Part shown: positions 8,818-18,960 of the stretch, one piece after another
How the letters are laid out: each line of letters opens with the position of its first letter
Numbering within the stretch: the first letter of the stretch is position 1
Assembly (NCBI GenBank): GCA_965214285.1
Contig: OZ243946.1
Coordinates: 1,736,001 to 1,800,000, forward strand
Length of the DNA stretch: 64,000 nt
Source: G963422745 sp965214285
GTDB taxonomy: Bacteria > Actinomycetota > Acidimicrobiia > Acidimicrobiales > Aldehydirespiratoraceae
Direction of reading: 5' to 3'
The notes under the pieces: model-generated
What the model was told of the DNA's origin: nothing
Seen by the model: only the letters and a program-made list of their open reading frames with translations
Databases searched by the model: none
Translations under genes and position numbers: made by a program

Positions 8818-8857
8818 GCTCCGAATCAGCACGTCTAGCTGCGACAACGCGGAATGC

Positions 8858-8886
8858 TTGCCCCAAGCCAGCGCGGGGCCTATGGT
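8858..8886 (+). promoter_or_regulatory. nrdA promoter TTGCCC-17-TATGGT
   Basis: TTGCCC at 8858-8863 and TATGGT at 8881-8886 are 17 bp apart. Transcription would begin near 8893, about 90 nt upstream of the TTG start of nrdA. Confidence 0.6.
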
Positions 8887-8894
8887 GACGGCTC

Positions 8895-8904
8895 TGTAAT
8901 TACA
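8895..8904. promoter_or_regulatory. Palindrome TGTAATTACA at the nrdA transcription start
   Basis: A perfect 10-bp palindrome sits directly downstream of the predicted transcription start, in AT-rich DNA that stands out from its surroundings. The placement suits a repressor operator. It does not match the NrdR box that I know. Confidence 0.45.
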
Positions 8905-8982
8905 TGCCTGTGCTTCAGAGGGAGAGCCACGGGCAACGAAGCCTCTTGGCCATGCGGGCAACAGGGGGCAAAGGGGGGAGCA

Positions 8983-11706
8983 TTGACCATCACCGAGCCG
9001 GCCACTCAGCAGCCGGCCGCTCAGGACACGCAGACCAAGTCGGCGGACCCGGCGGGTCCCCAGGACGCCCAAGACGCTCAGGATCCGCAGGGTCCCCAGG
9101 ACGCCCCAGACGCGCAAGACGCCCAGGATGCCTCGCACGCCCAAGGCACCTCGCACACCCAAGACGCCCAAGCCCAGGACAGGCGCGAGAAGCTGGCGGC
9201 CGTAGCGCAGCCCGGCCCTGCCGAGCCCCCGACTGCCGGCATGCGGGTGCGCAAGCGCAACGGCAGCCTCGAGCCGGTCGACGTCAACAAGATCGTCGAC
9301 GCCGTGGCCCGCGCCTCTGAGGGGCTGCTCGGCGTGGACCCGATGGTGGTGGCCACCCGCACCATCGCGGCCCTCGCCGACGGCGCCACCACCCGCGAGC
9401 TCGACGAGCTGTCGATCCGCACCGCCGCGGGGCTCATCGTGGAGGAGCCCAACTACTCCAAGCTCGCCGCCCGCCTGCTGTCGACGTGCATCGACAAGGA
9501 GGTGCGCAACCAGAACGTCCCCTGGTTCTCCGAGTCGGTCTCCTTCGGCCACGGCCTGGGCCTGATCGGCGACGACGTGCTCGCCTTCGTCGAGGCCCAC
9601 TCCCCGGAGTTCAACGCCGCCATCGACTCCCAGCGCGACCGCAACTTCGAGTTCTTCGGCCTGCGCACCGTGTACGACCGCTACCTGCTGCGCCACCCCG
9701 AGACCCGCCAGGTGATCGAGACCCCGCAGTACTTCTTCCTGCGGGTCTGCTGCGGCCTGTCGACCGACCCCGCCGAGGCGATCCGCTTCTACGACCTGAT
9801 CTCGTCGCTGGCGTACCTGCCGTCGTCGCCCACGCTGTTCAACTCCGGCACCGTTCACCCGCAGATGTCGAGCTGCTACCTGCTGGACTCGCCCGAGGAC
9901 TCCCTGGAGGGAATCTACAAGCGCTACACCGACATCGCCCGGCTCTCGAAGTTCGCTGGCGGCATCGGCGTGGCCTGGCACCGCATTCGCTCCAAGAACA
10001 GCCTGATCGTGGGCACCAACGGCCTCTCCAACGGCATCGTGCCCTGGCTCAAGACGCTCGACTCGTCGGTGGCGGCGGTCAACCAGGGCGGCCGGCGCAA
10101 GGGCGCGGCCTGCGTGTACCTGGAGTCCTGGCACGCCGACATCGAGCAGTTCCTGGAGCTGCGCGACACCACCGGCGACCACACCCGGCGCACCCACAAC
10201 ATCAACCTCGCCAACTGGATCCCGGACCTGTTCATGGAGCGGGTCGAGAAGGACTGGCAGTGGAGCCTGTTCGACCCCAAGAAGACCCCTGAGCTGATCG
10301 ACACCTACGGCGACGAGTTCCGCCGGATCTACGAGCGCGCCGAGGCCGACGGCCGCTACGAGCGCCAGGTGCCGGCCCGCCAGCTCTACCAGCGGATGAT
10401 GACCACCCTCGCTGAGACCGGCAACGGCTGGATGACGTTCAAGGACTCGTCGAACTCCAAGTGCAACCAGACCGGCGACGGCGACCGCGACCGGGTGGTC
10501 CACCTGTCGAACCTGTGCACCGAGATCCTGGAGGTGACCAGCCAGGACGAGACGGCGGTCTGCAACCTGGGCTCGCTCAACGTCGGCGCCTTCGTCACCG
10601 CGGGGGACGCCTCGGGCGCGGCCGGGAACGGCCTGGCCGCGGTCAGCACGGCGGCTGGGGGCGGCTCGGCGGCGGGCGGCGGCGCTGCGCCGGCGGTGGA
10701 CTACCGGCGGCTCGGCGAGGTCGTGCGCCAGGTGGTGCCGTTCCTGGACCGGGTGGTCGACGTCAACTACTACCCGACCGCCGAGTCCAGCACCTCCAAC
10801 CGGCGCTGGCGCCCGGTGGGGCTGGGCATGATGGGCCTGCAGGACGCCTTCTTCAAGCTGGGCCTGCCGTTCGACTCGGAGGCGGCTCGCCAGGTGAGCC
10901 GGCGCATCTCCGAGGAGATCTACTTCAACGCCCTGTGGGCGTCCACCGAGCTGGCCGAGGCCCACGGCCCGCACCCGGCGTTCGCGCAGACCCGCGCCGC
11001 GGCGGGCGATCTGCAGTTCGACCTGTGGGGCGTGGAGCCGACCGACCAGCAGCGCTGGGACGACCTGCGTGCGCGCATCGCCGAGCACGGCCTGCGCAAC
11101 TCGCTGATGATCGCCATTGCCCCCACGGCCACGATCGCCTCGATCGCGGGCTGCTACGAGTGCATCGAGCCGCAGGTGTCCAACCTGTTCAAGCGCGAGA
11201 CGCTCTCGGGCGAGTTCATGCAGATCAACCGCTACCTGGTCAAGGATCTGCAGGCCCGGGACCTGTGGGACAAGGCGATGATCGCCGAGGTCAAGAAGGC
11301 CGAGGGCTCGATCCAGGGCATCGAGCGGGTGCCCGACGACCTGCGGGCCGTCTACCGCACCGCCTGGGAGATCCCGATGCGGTCGCTGATCGAGATGGCA
11401 GCCGACCGGGGCGCCTTCATCGACCAGAGCCAGTCGCTCAACCTGTTCATGGAGTCGCCCACCATCGGCAAGCTCTCGTCGATGTACATGTACGCATGGA
11501 AGGCCGGCCTCAAGACCACCTACTACCTGCGGAGCCGCCCGGCGACGCGCATCAACACGGCGACCACAGGCCAGACCGACAACGGCAGCGCCGCGCAGCC
11601 TGAGCCCGACGGCGCAGCGGACGCCGCCAGAGCCGCCGAGGCGGCCGCGGCGGAGGCTGTCGCCTGTTCGCTGGAGAACCCCGAGACCTGCGAGGCGTGC
11701 GACTGA
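8983..11706 (+). CDS. nrdA: Ribonucleoside-diphosphate reductase, alpha subunit (class I)
   Basis: The alpha subunit reduces ribonucleotides to deoxyribonucleotides with the radical supplied by NrdB. An ATP-cone (MRVRKRNGSLEPVDVNKIV, from about residue 87) precedes the barrel. The active-site cysteines are visible: C298 in MSSCYLL, the thiyl-radical C512 in NLCTEI and C527 in AVCNLGSLNV; the C-terminus ends with the shuttle cysteines CSLENPETCEACD. The TTG at 8983 is chosen because GGGGGAG lies just upstream. The first 85 residues are an unusual low-complexity extension rich in D, A, Q and P (repeats of DAQD). A Gly/Ala-rich insertion lies near 10610-10690. The stop overlaps the nrdB start. 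Confidence 0.95.
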   Translation: MTITEPATQQPAAQDTQTKSADPAGPQDAQDAQDPQGPQDAPDAQDAQDASHAQGTSHTQDAQAQDRREKLAAVAQPGPAEPPTAGMRVRKRNGSLEPVDVNKIVDAVARASEGLLGVDPMVVATRTIAALADGATTRELDELSIRTAAGLIVEEPNYSKLAARLLSTCIDKEVRNQNVPWFSESVSFGHGLGLIGDDVLAFVEAHSPEFNAAIDSQRDRNFEFFGLRTVYDRYLLRHPETRQVIETPQYFFLRVCCGLSTDPAEAIRFYDLISSLAYLPSSPTLFNSGTVHPQMSSCYLLDSPEDSLEGIYKRYTDIARLSKFAGGIGVAWHRIRSKNSLIVGTNGLSNGIVPWLKTLDSSVAAVNQGGRRKGAACVYLESWHADIEQFLELRDTTGDHTRRTHNINLANWIPDLFMERVEKDWQWSLFDPKKTPELIDTYGDEFRRIYERAEADGRYERQVPARQLYQRMMTTLAETGNGWMTFKDSSNSKCNQTGDGDRDRVVHLSNLCTEILEVTSQDETAVCNLGSLNVGAFVTAGDASGAAGNGLAAVSTAAGGGSAAGGGAAPAVDYRRLGEVVRQVVPFLDRVVDVNYYPTAESSTSNRRWRPVGLGMMGLQDAFFKLGLPFDSEAARQVSRRISEEIYFNALWASTELAEAHGPHPAFAQTRAAAGDLQFDLWGVEPTDQQRWDDLRARIAEHGLRNSLMIAIAPTATIASIAGCYECIEPQVSNLFKRETLSGEFMQINRYLVKDLQARDLWDKAMIAEVKKAEGSIQGIERVPDDLRAVYRTAWEIPMRSLIEMAADRGAFIDQSQSLNLFMESPTIGKLSSMYMYAWKAGLKTTYYLRSRPATRINTATTGQTDNGSAAQPEPDGAADAARAAEAAAAEAVACSLENPETCEACD

Positions 11707-12857
11707 TGGCCCTCGCAGACGACCTCTCCTACACCGCCCAGACGGCGGCCGCGGCGGGCGCCGGCACTCCCGCGGGCGGTGCTGCGCCTGCGGACGGCGC
11801 CATCCCGGCAACGGCGCCGCCCGGCGGTGCTGCTGTGCCGGCGGCGGGCCAGGCCCGTCCCAACATCTTGGACCCGGGGTTCAACCTGACGCTGCGCCCG
11901 ATGCGCTACCCGCGGTTCTTCGAGATGTACAAGGACGCCATCAAGAACACCTGGACCGTCGAGGAGATCGACTTCTCCGACGACATCACCGACCTCGACC
12001 GCAAGCTGATGCCGGCCGAGAAGCACCTGATCTCAAGGCTGGTGGCGTTCTTCGCCACCGGCGACTCGATCGTCGCCAACAACCTGGTGCTCAACCTCTA
12101 TGAGCACATCAACGCCCCCGAGGCGAGGATGTATTTGTCGCGCCAGCTCTACGAGGAGGCGCTGCACGTCCAGTTCTACCTGAACCTGCTCGACAGCTAC
12201 ATCCCCGATCCCGACCAGCGGGCCGAGGCGTTCGCCGCCATCGAGAACATCCCGTCGATCCGCCGCAAGGCCGAGTTCTGCTTCAAGTGGATGGACTCGG
12301 TGGGCGCCGGGCCGCTGCGCAGCGCCGAGGACCGCCGGCGGTTCCTGCTGAACCTGGTGTGCTTCGCGGCCTGCATCGAGGGGCTGTTCTTCTTCGCTGC
12401 GTTCGCGTACGTGTACTTCCTGCGCTCCAAGGGGCTGCTCAACGGCCTCGCAGCGGGCACCAACTGGGTGTTCCGCGACGAGTCGATGCACATGAACTTC
12501 GCGTTCGCGGTGATCGAGACGGTGCGCTCCGAGGAGCCCGAGCTGTTCGACGAAGCGATGGCCGACTCCATCAGCGACATGCTGGCCGAGGCGGTGGACG
12601 CCGAGTACGCCTTCGCCGAGGATCTGCTGGGCGAGGGCGTGCCGGGAATGTCGACCGCGGACACCCGCCGCTACCTGGAGTTCGTGGCCGACCAGCGGCT
12701 CATGCAGTTAGGCCTGCCCAGGCGATTCGGGGCGTCCAACCCGTTCAGCTTCATGGAGCTCCAGGACGTGCAGGAGCTCTCCAACTTCTTCGAGCGCACC
12801 GTGTCGGCGTACCAGATCGGCGTGGAAGGCGACGTGGCCTTCGACGAGGAGTTCTGA
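11706..12857 (+). CDS. nrdB: Ribonucleoside-diphosphate reductase, beta subunit (class I)
   Basis: The 383-aa protein carries the ferritin-like diiron fold that generates the radical for NrdA. Visible ligands include D89 in EEIDF, E151-x-x-H154 in EEALH, and the downstream RDESMHMNF block. A tyrosine four residues after the histidine (H154-VQF-Y158) matches the radical tyrosine of class Ia/Ib enzymes, so it is not the class Ic form with phenylalanine. The first 50 residues are Ala/Gly/Pro-rich and precede the usual start of the fold (RPNILDPGFNLTLRPMRYP). The ATG overlaps the nrdA stop by one base (TGATG), indicating translational coupling. Confidence 0.95.
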   Translation: MALADDLSYTAQTAAAAGAGTPAGGAAPADGAIPATAPPGGAAVPAAGQARPNILDPGFNLTLRPMRYPRFFEMYKDAIKNTWTVEEIDFSDDITDLDRKLMPAEKHLISRLVAFFATGDSIVANNLVLNLYEHINAPEARMYLSRQLYEEALHVQFYLNLLDSYIPDPDQRAEAFAAIENIPSIRRKAEFCFKWMDSVGAGPLRSAEDRRRFLLNLVCFAACIEGLFFFAAFAYVYFLRSKGLLNGLAAGTNWVFRDESMHMNFAFAVIETVRSEEPELFDEAMADSISDMLAEAVDAEYAFAEDLLGEGVPGMSTADTRRYLEFVADQRLMQLGLPRRFGASNPFSFMELQDVQELSNFFERTVSAYQIGVEGDVAFDEEF

Positions 12858-12908
12858 GCGGGCTCAGCCAGGTCCAGCCAGGCCCAGCCGGATCCAGGCT
12901 GATCAGCC

Positions 12909-14393
<1,485 letters not shown>

Positions 14394-14451
14394 GATGCCG
14401 CGCTCTTGTTGCGGTGCCTGACGATGCGGCTCGCTGTGTCGGCTGCCGCGA

Positions 14452-15747
14452 TCACGATGCCCCCGCCTCTGCGAGAGCGGCGTTCAGCGCGGCGATGCCC
14501 TCGTCGATCTCGGCCTCGCTCACGTTGAGCATCGGCGTGATCCGGATCACGTTGCCGTACAGGCCGCCCTTGCCGACCAGCAGGCCGTGCGCCCGGCACG
14601 ACTCCATGAACGCTCCGGCGGCGGCCGCGTCGGGCTCGATGCTGCCGGGATGCACGAACTCCATCGCCTGCATCAGCCCCTTGCCGCGCAGCTCAGCCAC
14701 CGCCGGGCATGCCTCGACCGCCGCGCCGATGCCGTCGACGAGCTGGCGGCCCCGCGCCAGGGCGTTGGCCTGCAGGTCGTCGTCGATGAGCACGTCGATG
14801 GTCGCCAGGCCGGCCGCAGCCGACAACGGATTGCCGCCGAACGTGGAGAACGAGATCACGTCGATCGTGTCCATGATTCGCGCAGGCGCGACCACGCCCG
14901 CCAGGGCCGCCCCGTTGCCCACGCCCTTGGCGAAGGTGAGCATGTCGGGCACCAGGTCATGGGCCTGGTAGCCCCAGAAGTGCTCGCCGGTGCGGCCCCA
15001 GCCGGTCTGCACCTCGTCTGCGATCAGCAGGATGCCGTGGGCGTCGAGCTCCTTTTGGAAGGCCCCGAAGAAACCGTCGGGCGGCAGAGCGAAGCCGCCG
15101 ACGCCCTGGATCGGCTCGGCGATCAGACAGGCGATGTCGCCTGCGGACATCATGTCGAGCACCTGCGACAGGTCGTTCACGCAGGCCTCGGTGAAGGCGG
15201 CGTCGTCGAGCCCTCGGAACGGGCTGCGCAGCCGGTAGCCGCCCTGCACGAAATGCACGTCGAGGCCCGAGATCGACGTGGCCGACCAGGAGCTGTGCGA
15301 GGTGATCGCCTGGGTGGTGAACGAGCGGCCGTGGTAGCTGTTGCGCATCGCCAGCACCTGGTTGGACCTGCGCAGGCTGGTGGCGAGCAGCAGGGCGGTG
15401 TCGTTGGCCTCGGTGCCAGAGGCCGTGAAGAACACGCGGGCGTCCGGGATGCCCGAGAGCGCCGCGATCCGCTCGGCGAGGGCGATCATCGGCTCGCTGA
15501 GATACAGCGTGGAGGTGTGCATCACCTTGGCCGCCTGGGCCTGCACGGCGGCTGTCACCTGGGGGTGGTTGTGGCCGATCATGGTGGTGAGCACGCCGCC
15601 GAAGAAGTCGAGATAGCGCTCGCCCTCCACGGTCCACACCCAGCTGCCCTCGCCTCGGTCGATCGACATCGGTTGGGCGTACAGCGGCTTGAGGAACGAG
15701 GGCAGCACCGCCCGGTAGCGGCGCTCGATCTCTGCGTCGGTGGTCAT
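14452..15747 (-). CDS. Class III PLP-dependent aminotransferase
   Basis: The 431-aa protein is a fold-type I, class III aminotransferase. The cofactor lysine is K274 in TFAKGVGNG, the pyridine-binding aspartate is in IADEVQTGWGRTG, and the phosphate-binding region is TASGTEANDTAL. Neighbour mmsA suggests that it moves the amino group from beta-alanine, beta-aminoisobutyrate or a similar omega-amino acid to pyruvate or glyoxylate, giving the semialdehyde that MmsA oxidises; 4-aminobutyrate is also possible. The ATG at 15747 overlaps the stop of a 22-codon upstream ORF and has no ribosome binding site of its own. Confidence 0.88.
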   Translation of the reverse strand: MTTDAEIERRYRAVLPSFLKPLYAQPMSIDRGEGSWVWTVEGERYLDFFGGVLTTMIGHNHPQVTAAVQAQAAKVMHTSTLYLSEPMIALAERIAALSGIPDARVFFTASGTEANDTALLLATSLRRSNQVLAMRNSYHGRSFTTQAITSHSSWSATSISGLDVHFVQGGYRLRSPFRGLDDAAFTEACVNDLSQVLDMMSAGDIACLIAEPIQGVGGFALPPDGFFGAFQKELDAHGILLIADEVQTGWGRTGEHFWGYQAHDLVPDMLTFAKGVGNGAALAGVVAPARIMDTIDVISFSTFGGNPLSAAAGLATIDVLIDDDLQANALARGRQLVDGIGAAVEACPAVAELRGKGLMQAMEFVHPGSIEPDAAAAGAFMESCRAHGLLVGKGGLYGNVIRITPMLNVSEAEIDEGIAALNAALAEAGAS

Positions 15748-15812
15748 CGCAGTCGGGCCGCGGTCATCGTGGGCCGGGCCGGGGCCAATCGGGTCTGGGC
15801 GTCGTCAGTCAT
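15744..15812 (-). CDS. 22-codon leaderless ORF coupled to the aminotransferase
   Basis: An ATG at 15812, 6 nt after a TACTCT box, opens a frame reading MTDDAQTRLAPARPTMTAAR plus two residues. Its TGA overlaps the aminotransferase ATG (ATGA). Because the aminotransferase start lacks a ribosome binding site, this short ORF probably delivers ribosomes to it. It is not in frame with the aminotransferase. Confidence 0.5.
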   Translation of the reverse strand: MTDDAQTRLAPARPTMTAARLR

Positions 15813-15818
15813 CGCCTG

Positions 15819-15824
15819 AGAGTA
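15819..15824 (-). promoter_or_regulatory. -10 box TACTCT for the aminotransferase-mmsA operon
   Basis: TACTCT on the minus strand is 6 nt before the ATG of the 22-codon ORF, the leaderless spacing seen elsewhere in this window. Confidence 0.5.
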
Positions 15825-15879
15825 TGGATTCCCGCCGTGGTGTCTGCAACGGGCAATGCAACGCGCGGTCGCAGGCGCC

Positions 15880-16875
15880 TCAGTTGATCACCGCCTGGAG
15901 CTGGCCCACGTCCACCGTGGCCCTCGTGGTGAGGGCGAACATGCCCCAGTAGTGCTCGCGGGGGTTGCGGTCGGTTCGCTGCCAGATGCGCCAGCGCAGC
16001 GTGGCCTTGATCTCGGCGCGGCCCGTCGAGGAGAACGGGTAGCTGCAGTCGTTGGTCTGGCCGGGCGGGCCGGCGGGATCGTAGTAGTCGGTCGCCGGGC
16101 CGCGTGCGCAGACCACGACGTCGCCGTTTGGCATCTCGAACACCACGTCCTTGAACACCGGGCGCACCGCGGCCCACACCGGCCCCGCCGCGGCCGACAC
16201 GCCCGCGTAGTCGAGGCGGCCGTCTACGCCGAGCCAGGTCGGCACGCCTGCGATCTGATTCCCGGCTGGGTTCAGCACCAGCGAGGGCCGCTCGAAGGCG
16301 ATGCGGCTGACGGCCCAGCGGCTGACCTCGGTGGTGCTGGTCGGGGAGCCCGGCAGGCTCGGGCCGCGGTAGACCCGAACCAGCGGGTAGCCCGGCACGA
16401 GGGTGCTGCCGTAGCCGTACCAGCAGTACAGCAGGTAGGTGCCGCCGATCACGGGCCGTCGCACCTGCACCACCTGCACGGTCGGCCAGCCGCCGAAGAC
16501 GAGGCGGAACCAGCCGCAGCGGATTCGGGGGCCGCGGCCGGGGCCGGGCCTGCCGGTCACCTGCAGGCTGGAGCTGAAGCCGGCCGTGACCAGCAGGCTG
16601 TTGTCGACGATCTGCACGCTGGTGCCCCCCGAGCCGCCGGAGCCGCCGCCCGAGCTCGGCGGGCCGCCGCCTGGGGGCTGCGCAGACGCCGGCGCTGTCG
16701 TCGGCAGGTTGGTCAGCAGCCCTGGCGGCAGCGTCGTCTGCAGTGTTGTCTGCAGCGCCGTCGGCAAGCCCGCCGGCAGGGCCAGGGCGAGCACGACCAG
16801 GATCGCCAGGGTTCTCGGGATCGCCAGGGTTCTAAGGATCGCCGGGATCCTCGGGAGCCTCGCAAGGGTCTTCAT
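15880..16875 (-). CDS. Exported protein of unknown function (331 aa)
   Basis: The N-terminus has a signal sequence with a basic start and a long hydrophobic core (LAILVVLALALPAGL), then a Thr/Leu/Pro-rich stretch and a Gly/Ser/Pro linker (about residues 66-82), followed by a strand-rich mature domain containing several cysteines (IRCGWFRLVF, YLLYCWYGYG, VVCARG, DCSYPF). This suggests a disulfide-bonded secreted or cell-wall domain. The first 28 residues repeat the short pattern R-(I/T)-(P/L)-A-I-L. I do not recognise the family. A GAGG ribosome binding site precedes the ATG, and a perfect 8-bp inverted repeat lies 13 bp upstream of it. Confidence 0.65.
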   Translation of the reverse strand: MKTLARLPRIPAILRTLAIPRTLAILVVLALALPAGLPTALQTTLQTTLPPGLLTNLPTTAPASAQPPGGGPPSSGGGSGGSGGTSVQIVDNSLLVTAGFSSSLQVTGRPGPGRGPRIRCGWFRLVFGGWPTVQVVQVRRPVIGGTYLLYCWYGYGSTLVPGYPLVRVYRGPSLPGSPTSTTEVSRWAVSRIAFERPSLVLNPAGNQIAGVPTWLGVDGRLDYAGVSAAAGPVWAAVRPVFKDVVFEMPNGDVVVCARGPATDYYDPAGPPGQTNDCSYPFSSTGRAEIKATLRWRIWQRTDRNPREHYWGMFALTTRATVDVGQLQAVIN

Positions 16876-16887
16876 GACCGGACCTCA

Positions 16888-16911
16888 CAGTGCCAGGGTG
16901 TCGTGGCACTG
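16888..16911. promoter_or_regulatory. Inverted repeat CAGTGCCA-N8-TGGCACTG
   Basis: Perfect 8-bp arms are separated by 8 bp, 13 bp upstream of the exported protein's ATG. The symmetry suits a dimeric repressor operator, or a hairpin at the 5' end of the transcript. Confidence 0.5.
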
Positions 16912-17130
16912 GGGTGTGCGAGGCGCCTGCGAGAGGCGTGAGGCCGAAGCTAGCGCCCGGCCGGGCCGGTTGCTACCGGCGCGAGGAAGCCGGTCACGGT
17001 CTGGCCCGGACGCTCTCTCGGAGTTCGCCGCTGGGTGAGGCCGGGTCGGCTCGGGTGGTCGTCGCTGGGTCAGGCCCGGTGCCGGCGAATCGTTCCCGGT
17101 GCGGCCGGCAGCGGCCGGTTGCGGCCCGGT

Positions 17131-17136
17131 TAGGGT
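17131..17136 (+). promoter_or_regulatory. Leaderless-type -10 element (TAGGGT)
   Basis: TAGGGT is exactly 7 nt before the ATG at 17144 and supports that start for the nucleoside hydrolase. Confidence 0.6.
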
Positions 17137-17143
17137 CGCGGCG

Positions 17144-18088
17144 ATGAGGCGCTTCGTGATCGACACCGACACCGCCAGCGACGACGCCGTGGCGCTGCTG
17201 ATGGCGCTGCGCCATCCGGAGGTAAGCGTCGAGGCGATCACGGTCGTCGCCGGCAACGTCGGCCTCGACCAGGCCGTGCAGAACGCGCTCTACACGGTCG
17301 AGCTGGCAGGAGCGGAGGTGGCGGTGCATGCGGGCGCCGCCAAGCCGTTGATGCGCGACCTGCAGACCGCCACCGAGGTGCACGGCGCCGACGGCATGGG
17401 CGACTGCGGTCTGGCGCTCGCTGGCCGTGCACCGTCGCCGGGCCGCGGTGCCGATGTGCTCGTCGACGCCATCTTGGGCTCGCCAACCGAGATCACGCTG
17501 GTGGCGCTCGGCCCGCTCACCAACCTGGCCGTCGCCCTGCTGCGGGCGCCGGAGATCGCAGGCGCAGTGCAGCGGGTGGTGGTGATGGGCGGCACCGGGG
17601 TGAGCGGCCCCGGCAACGTGACCGCCATGGCCGAGTACAACTTCTGGGCCGACCCCGAGGCCGCCCGGATCGTGGCTGCCTCGGGCATGCCCCTGGAGCT
17701 CGTGGGCTGGGACATCTCGGTGGCCTCAGCGGTCGTCACGCCGGAGCGCCATCAGGCGATCAAGGCGATCGGCAGCGAGCTGTCGGCGTTCGCCATCGAC
17801 ATCGCCCAGGGCGTGCGCCGCTTCGCCATGGGCCACGGCATGGAAGGCGACGACCTGCCCGATCCGATCGCCATGGCCTACGCCATCGACCCGGCCTCGG
17901 CGACCGTGGTCCGCAAGCACGTGGAGGTGATGGCAGGCGACGGGCCGCAGCGCGGCGTGATGGCGGTGGACCGGCTCGGCTACGGCGGCGGCACCCCCAA
18001 CGTCGACCTCGTCGCCCACTACCCCAGCGACCGCTTCTTCGAGATGCTGCACGCCGCACTCAGCGACCCCGCCGGCCCACCGACATGA
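17144..18088 (+). CDS. Inosine/uridine-preferring nucleoside hydrolase family protein
   Basis: The 314-aa protein begins with the calcium-binding signature FVIDTDTASDDAVALL of nucleoside hydrolases, near residues 4-19, and later has NFWADPEAA and a conserved aspartate in LPDPIAMAYAID. These enzymes cleave the N-glycosidic bond of ribonucleosides to give ribose and the base in purine and pyrimidine salvage. The exact base preference is not readable. It is followed after 6 nt by an SDR gene on the same strand, and the two probably form a transcription unit that starts at the TAGGGT box. Confidence 0.9.
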   Translation: MRRFVIDTDTASDDAVALLMALRHPEVSVEAITVVAGNVGLDQAVQNALYTVELAGAEVAVHAGAAKPLMRDLQTATEVHGADGMGDCGLALAGRAPSPGRGADVLVDAILGSPTEITLVALGPLTNLAVALLRAPEIAGAVQRVVVMGGTGVSGPGNVTAMAEYNFWADPEAARIVAASGMPLELVGWDISVASAVVTPERHQAIKAIGSELSAFAIDIAQGVRRFAMGHGMEGDDLPDPIAMAYAIDPASATVVRKHVEVMAGDGPQRGVMAVDRLGYGGGTPNVDLVAHYPSDRFFEMLHAALSDPAGPPT

Positions 18089-18094
18089 GCGAAG

Positions 18095-18874
18095 GTGAAG
18101 GCCGTGGACGCTGAGGCCTACGAGGGGCTGTTCGACCTGACGGGCCGCGTCGCTGTGGTGACCGGCGGCTCGCGGGGGATCGGCCGGGCCGTCGCCGAGA
18201 CTTTCGTGCTGGCGGGCGCGGCGGCGGTGGTCACGAGCCGCAAGGCCGAAGCCTGCGCCGAGACCGTGGCCGCACTGGAGGCGCTGGGCGGATCGGCGCT
18301 GGCGGTGCCTGCCAACATGGGCGACCCTGAGACCCCGCAGCGCCTCGTCGATGCCACCGTGGCGCGCTTCGGCGGCATCGACATCGTGGTCAACAACGCA
18401 GCCAACCCGCTGGCGGCCCCGCTCGGCGGCCAGACGCCGCAGATGTGGTCGAAGTCCTTCGACGTGAACCTGCGCGGCCCGGCGCTGCTCACCCAGGCAG
18501 CACTGCCGCAGCTCCGCGAGAGCGCTCAGGGCCGGGTGATCAACGTCATCTCGGTAGGCGCCTTCCTGCACGCGGCCGGCACCTCGATGTACGCCGCCAT
18601 GAAGGCAGGGCTGCTGTCCTACACCCGCTCCGCCGCCGGCGAGCTCGCCTCAGACGGGATCCTGGTGAATGCCATCGCGCCGGGGCCGGTCGACACCACG
18701 ATGGTGGCCAACACGGGCGAGGAGTCGGCTCGGCGCATGGCACAGGCCACGCTGCTGAAACGGCTGGGCCGCCCCGACGAGGTGGCCGCCATGGCCCTGT
18801 TCCTGGCCTCGGGGGCCTCCAGCTTCGTCACCGGCCAGGTGATGGTGGTCGACGGCGGGATGTTCCCGCACTGA
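18095..18874 (+). CDS. Short-chain dehydrogenase/reductase
   Basis: The 259-aa protein is a classical SDR: the NAD(P)-binding TGGSRGIG near residue 23, NNAAN in the fold core, and the catalytic Tyr-x-x-x-Lys in MYAAMKAG with the serine in VISVGAF. The C-terminal VTGQVMVVDGGMF is also typical. It should reduce or oxidise a hydroxyl/oxo group; substrate unknown. The basic residue in TSRKAEA at the end of the second strand favours NADP. The start is the GTG 6 nt after the nucleoside hydrolase stop; a further GTG five codons on is an alternative. Confidence 0.88.
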   Translation: MKAVDAEAYEGLFDLTGRVAVVTGGSRGIGRAVAETFVLAGAAAVVTSRKAEACAETVAALEALGGSALAVPANMGDPETPQRLVDATVARFGGIDIVVNNAANPLAAPLGGQTPQMWSKSFDVNLRGPALLTQAALPQLRESAQGRVINVISVGAFLHAAGTSMYAAMKAGLLSYTRSAAGELASDGILVNAIAPGPVDTTMVANTGEESARRMAQATLLKRLGRPDEVAAMALFLASGASSFVTGQVMVVDGGMFPH

Positions 18875-18960
18875 GGGCGCCCGTCCCGTGCTGATCCCTG
18901 CCGCCTGAGCCAGAGCGTCACTGCGCGGCCGGCCCGGCTTCGGAGACTGCCATGGCCGGC

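Larger units (their letters stand above)
8315..8857. other. Non-coding spacer with short imperfect repeats
   Basis: No open frame here has a start site, codon pattern or recognisable product. It contains an imperfect tandem 35-bp repeat beginning at 8632 and 8667 (GATCCCACAGCGCC / GATCCCAGAGCGCG, each followed by GGGGTCGTTC) and a 19-bp near-identical pair, GCACTGGGCACCGTCGGCG at 8732-8750 and its one-mismatch copy at 8799-8817. Confidence 0.6.

Noticed and set aside
8887..8982. Cobalamin riboswitch or NrdR box in front of nrdA
   Set aside because: I could find neither a B12 box nor the NrdR consensus; only the 10-bp palindrome stands out.
8716..11811. About 1000-codon minus-strand open frame opposite nrdA
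   Set aside because: Antisense to a firmly identified gene; composition rich in H, R, G and V and no domain. High GC makes such frames common.
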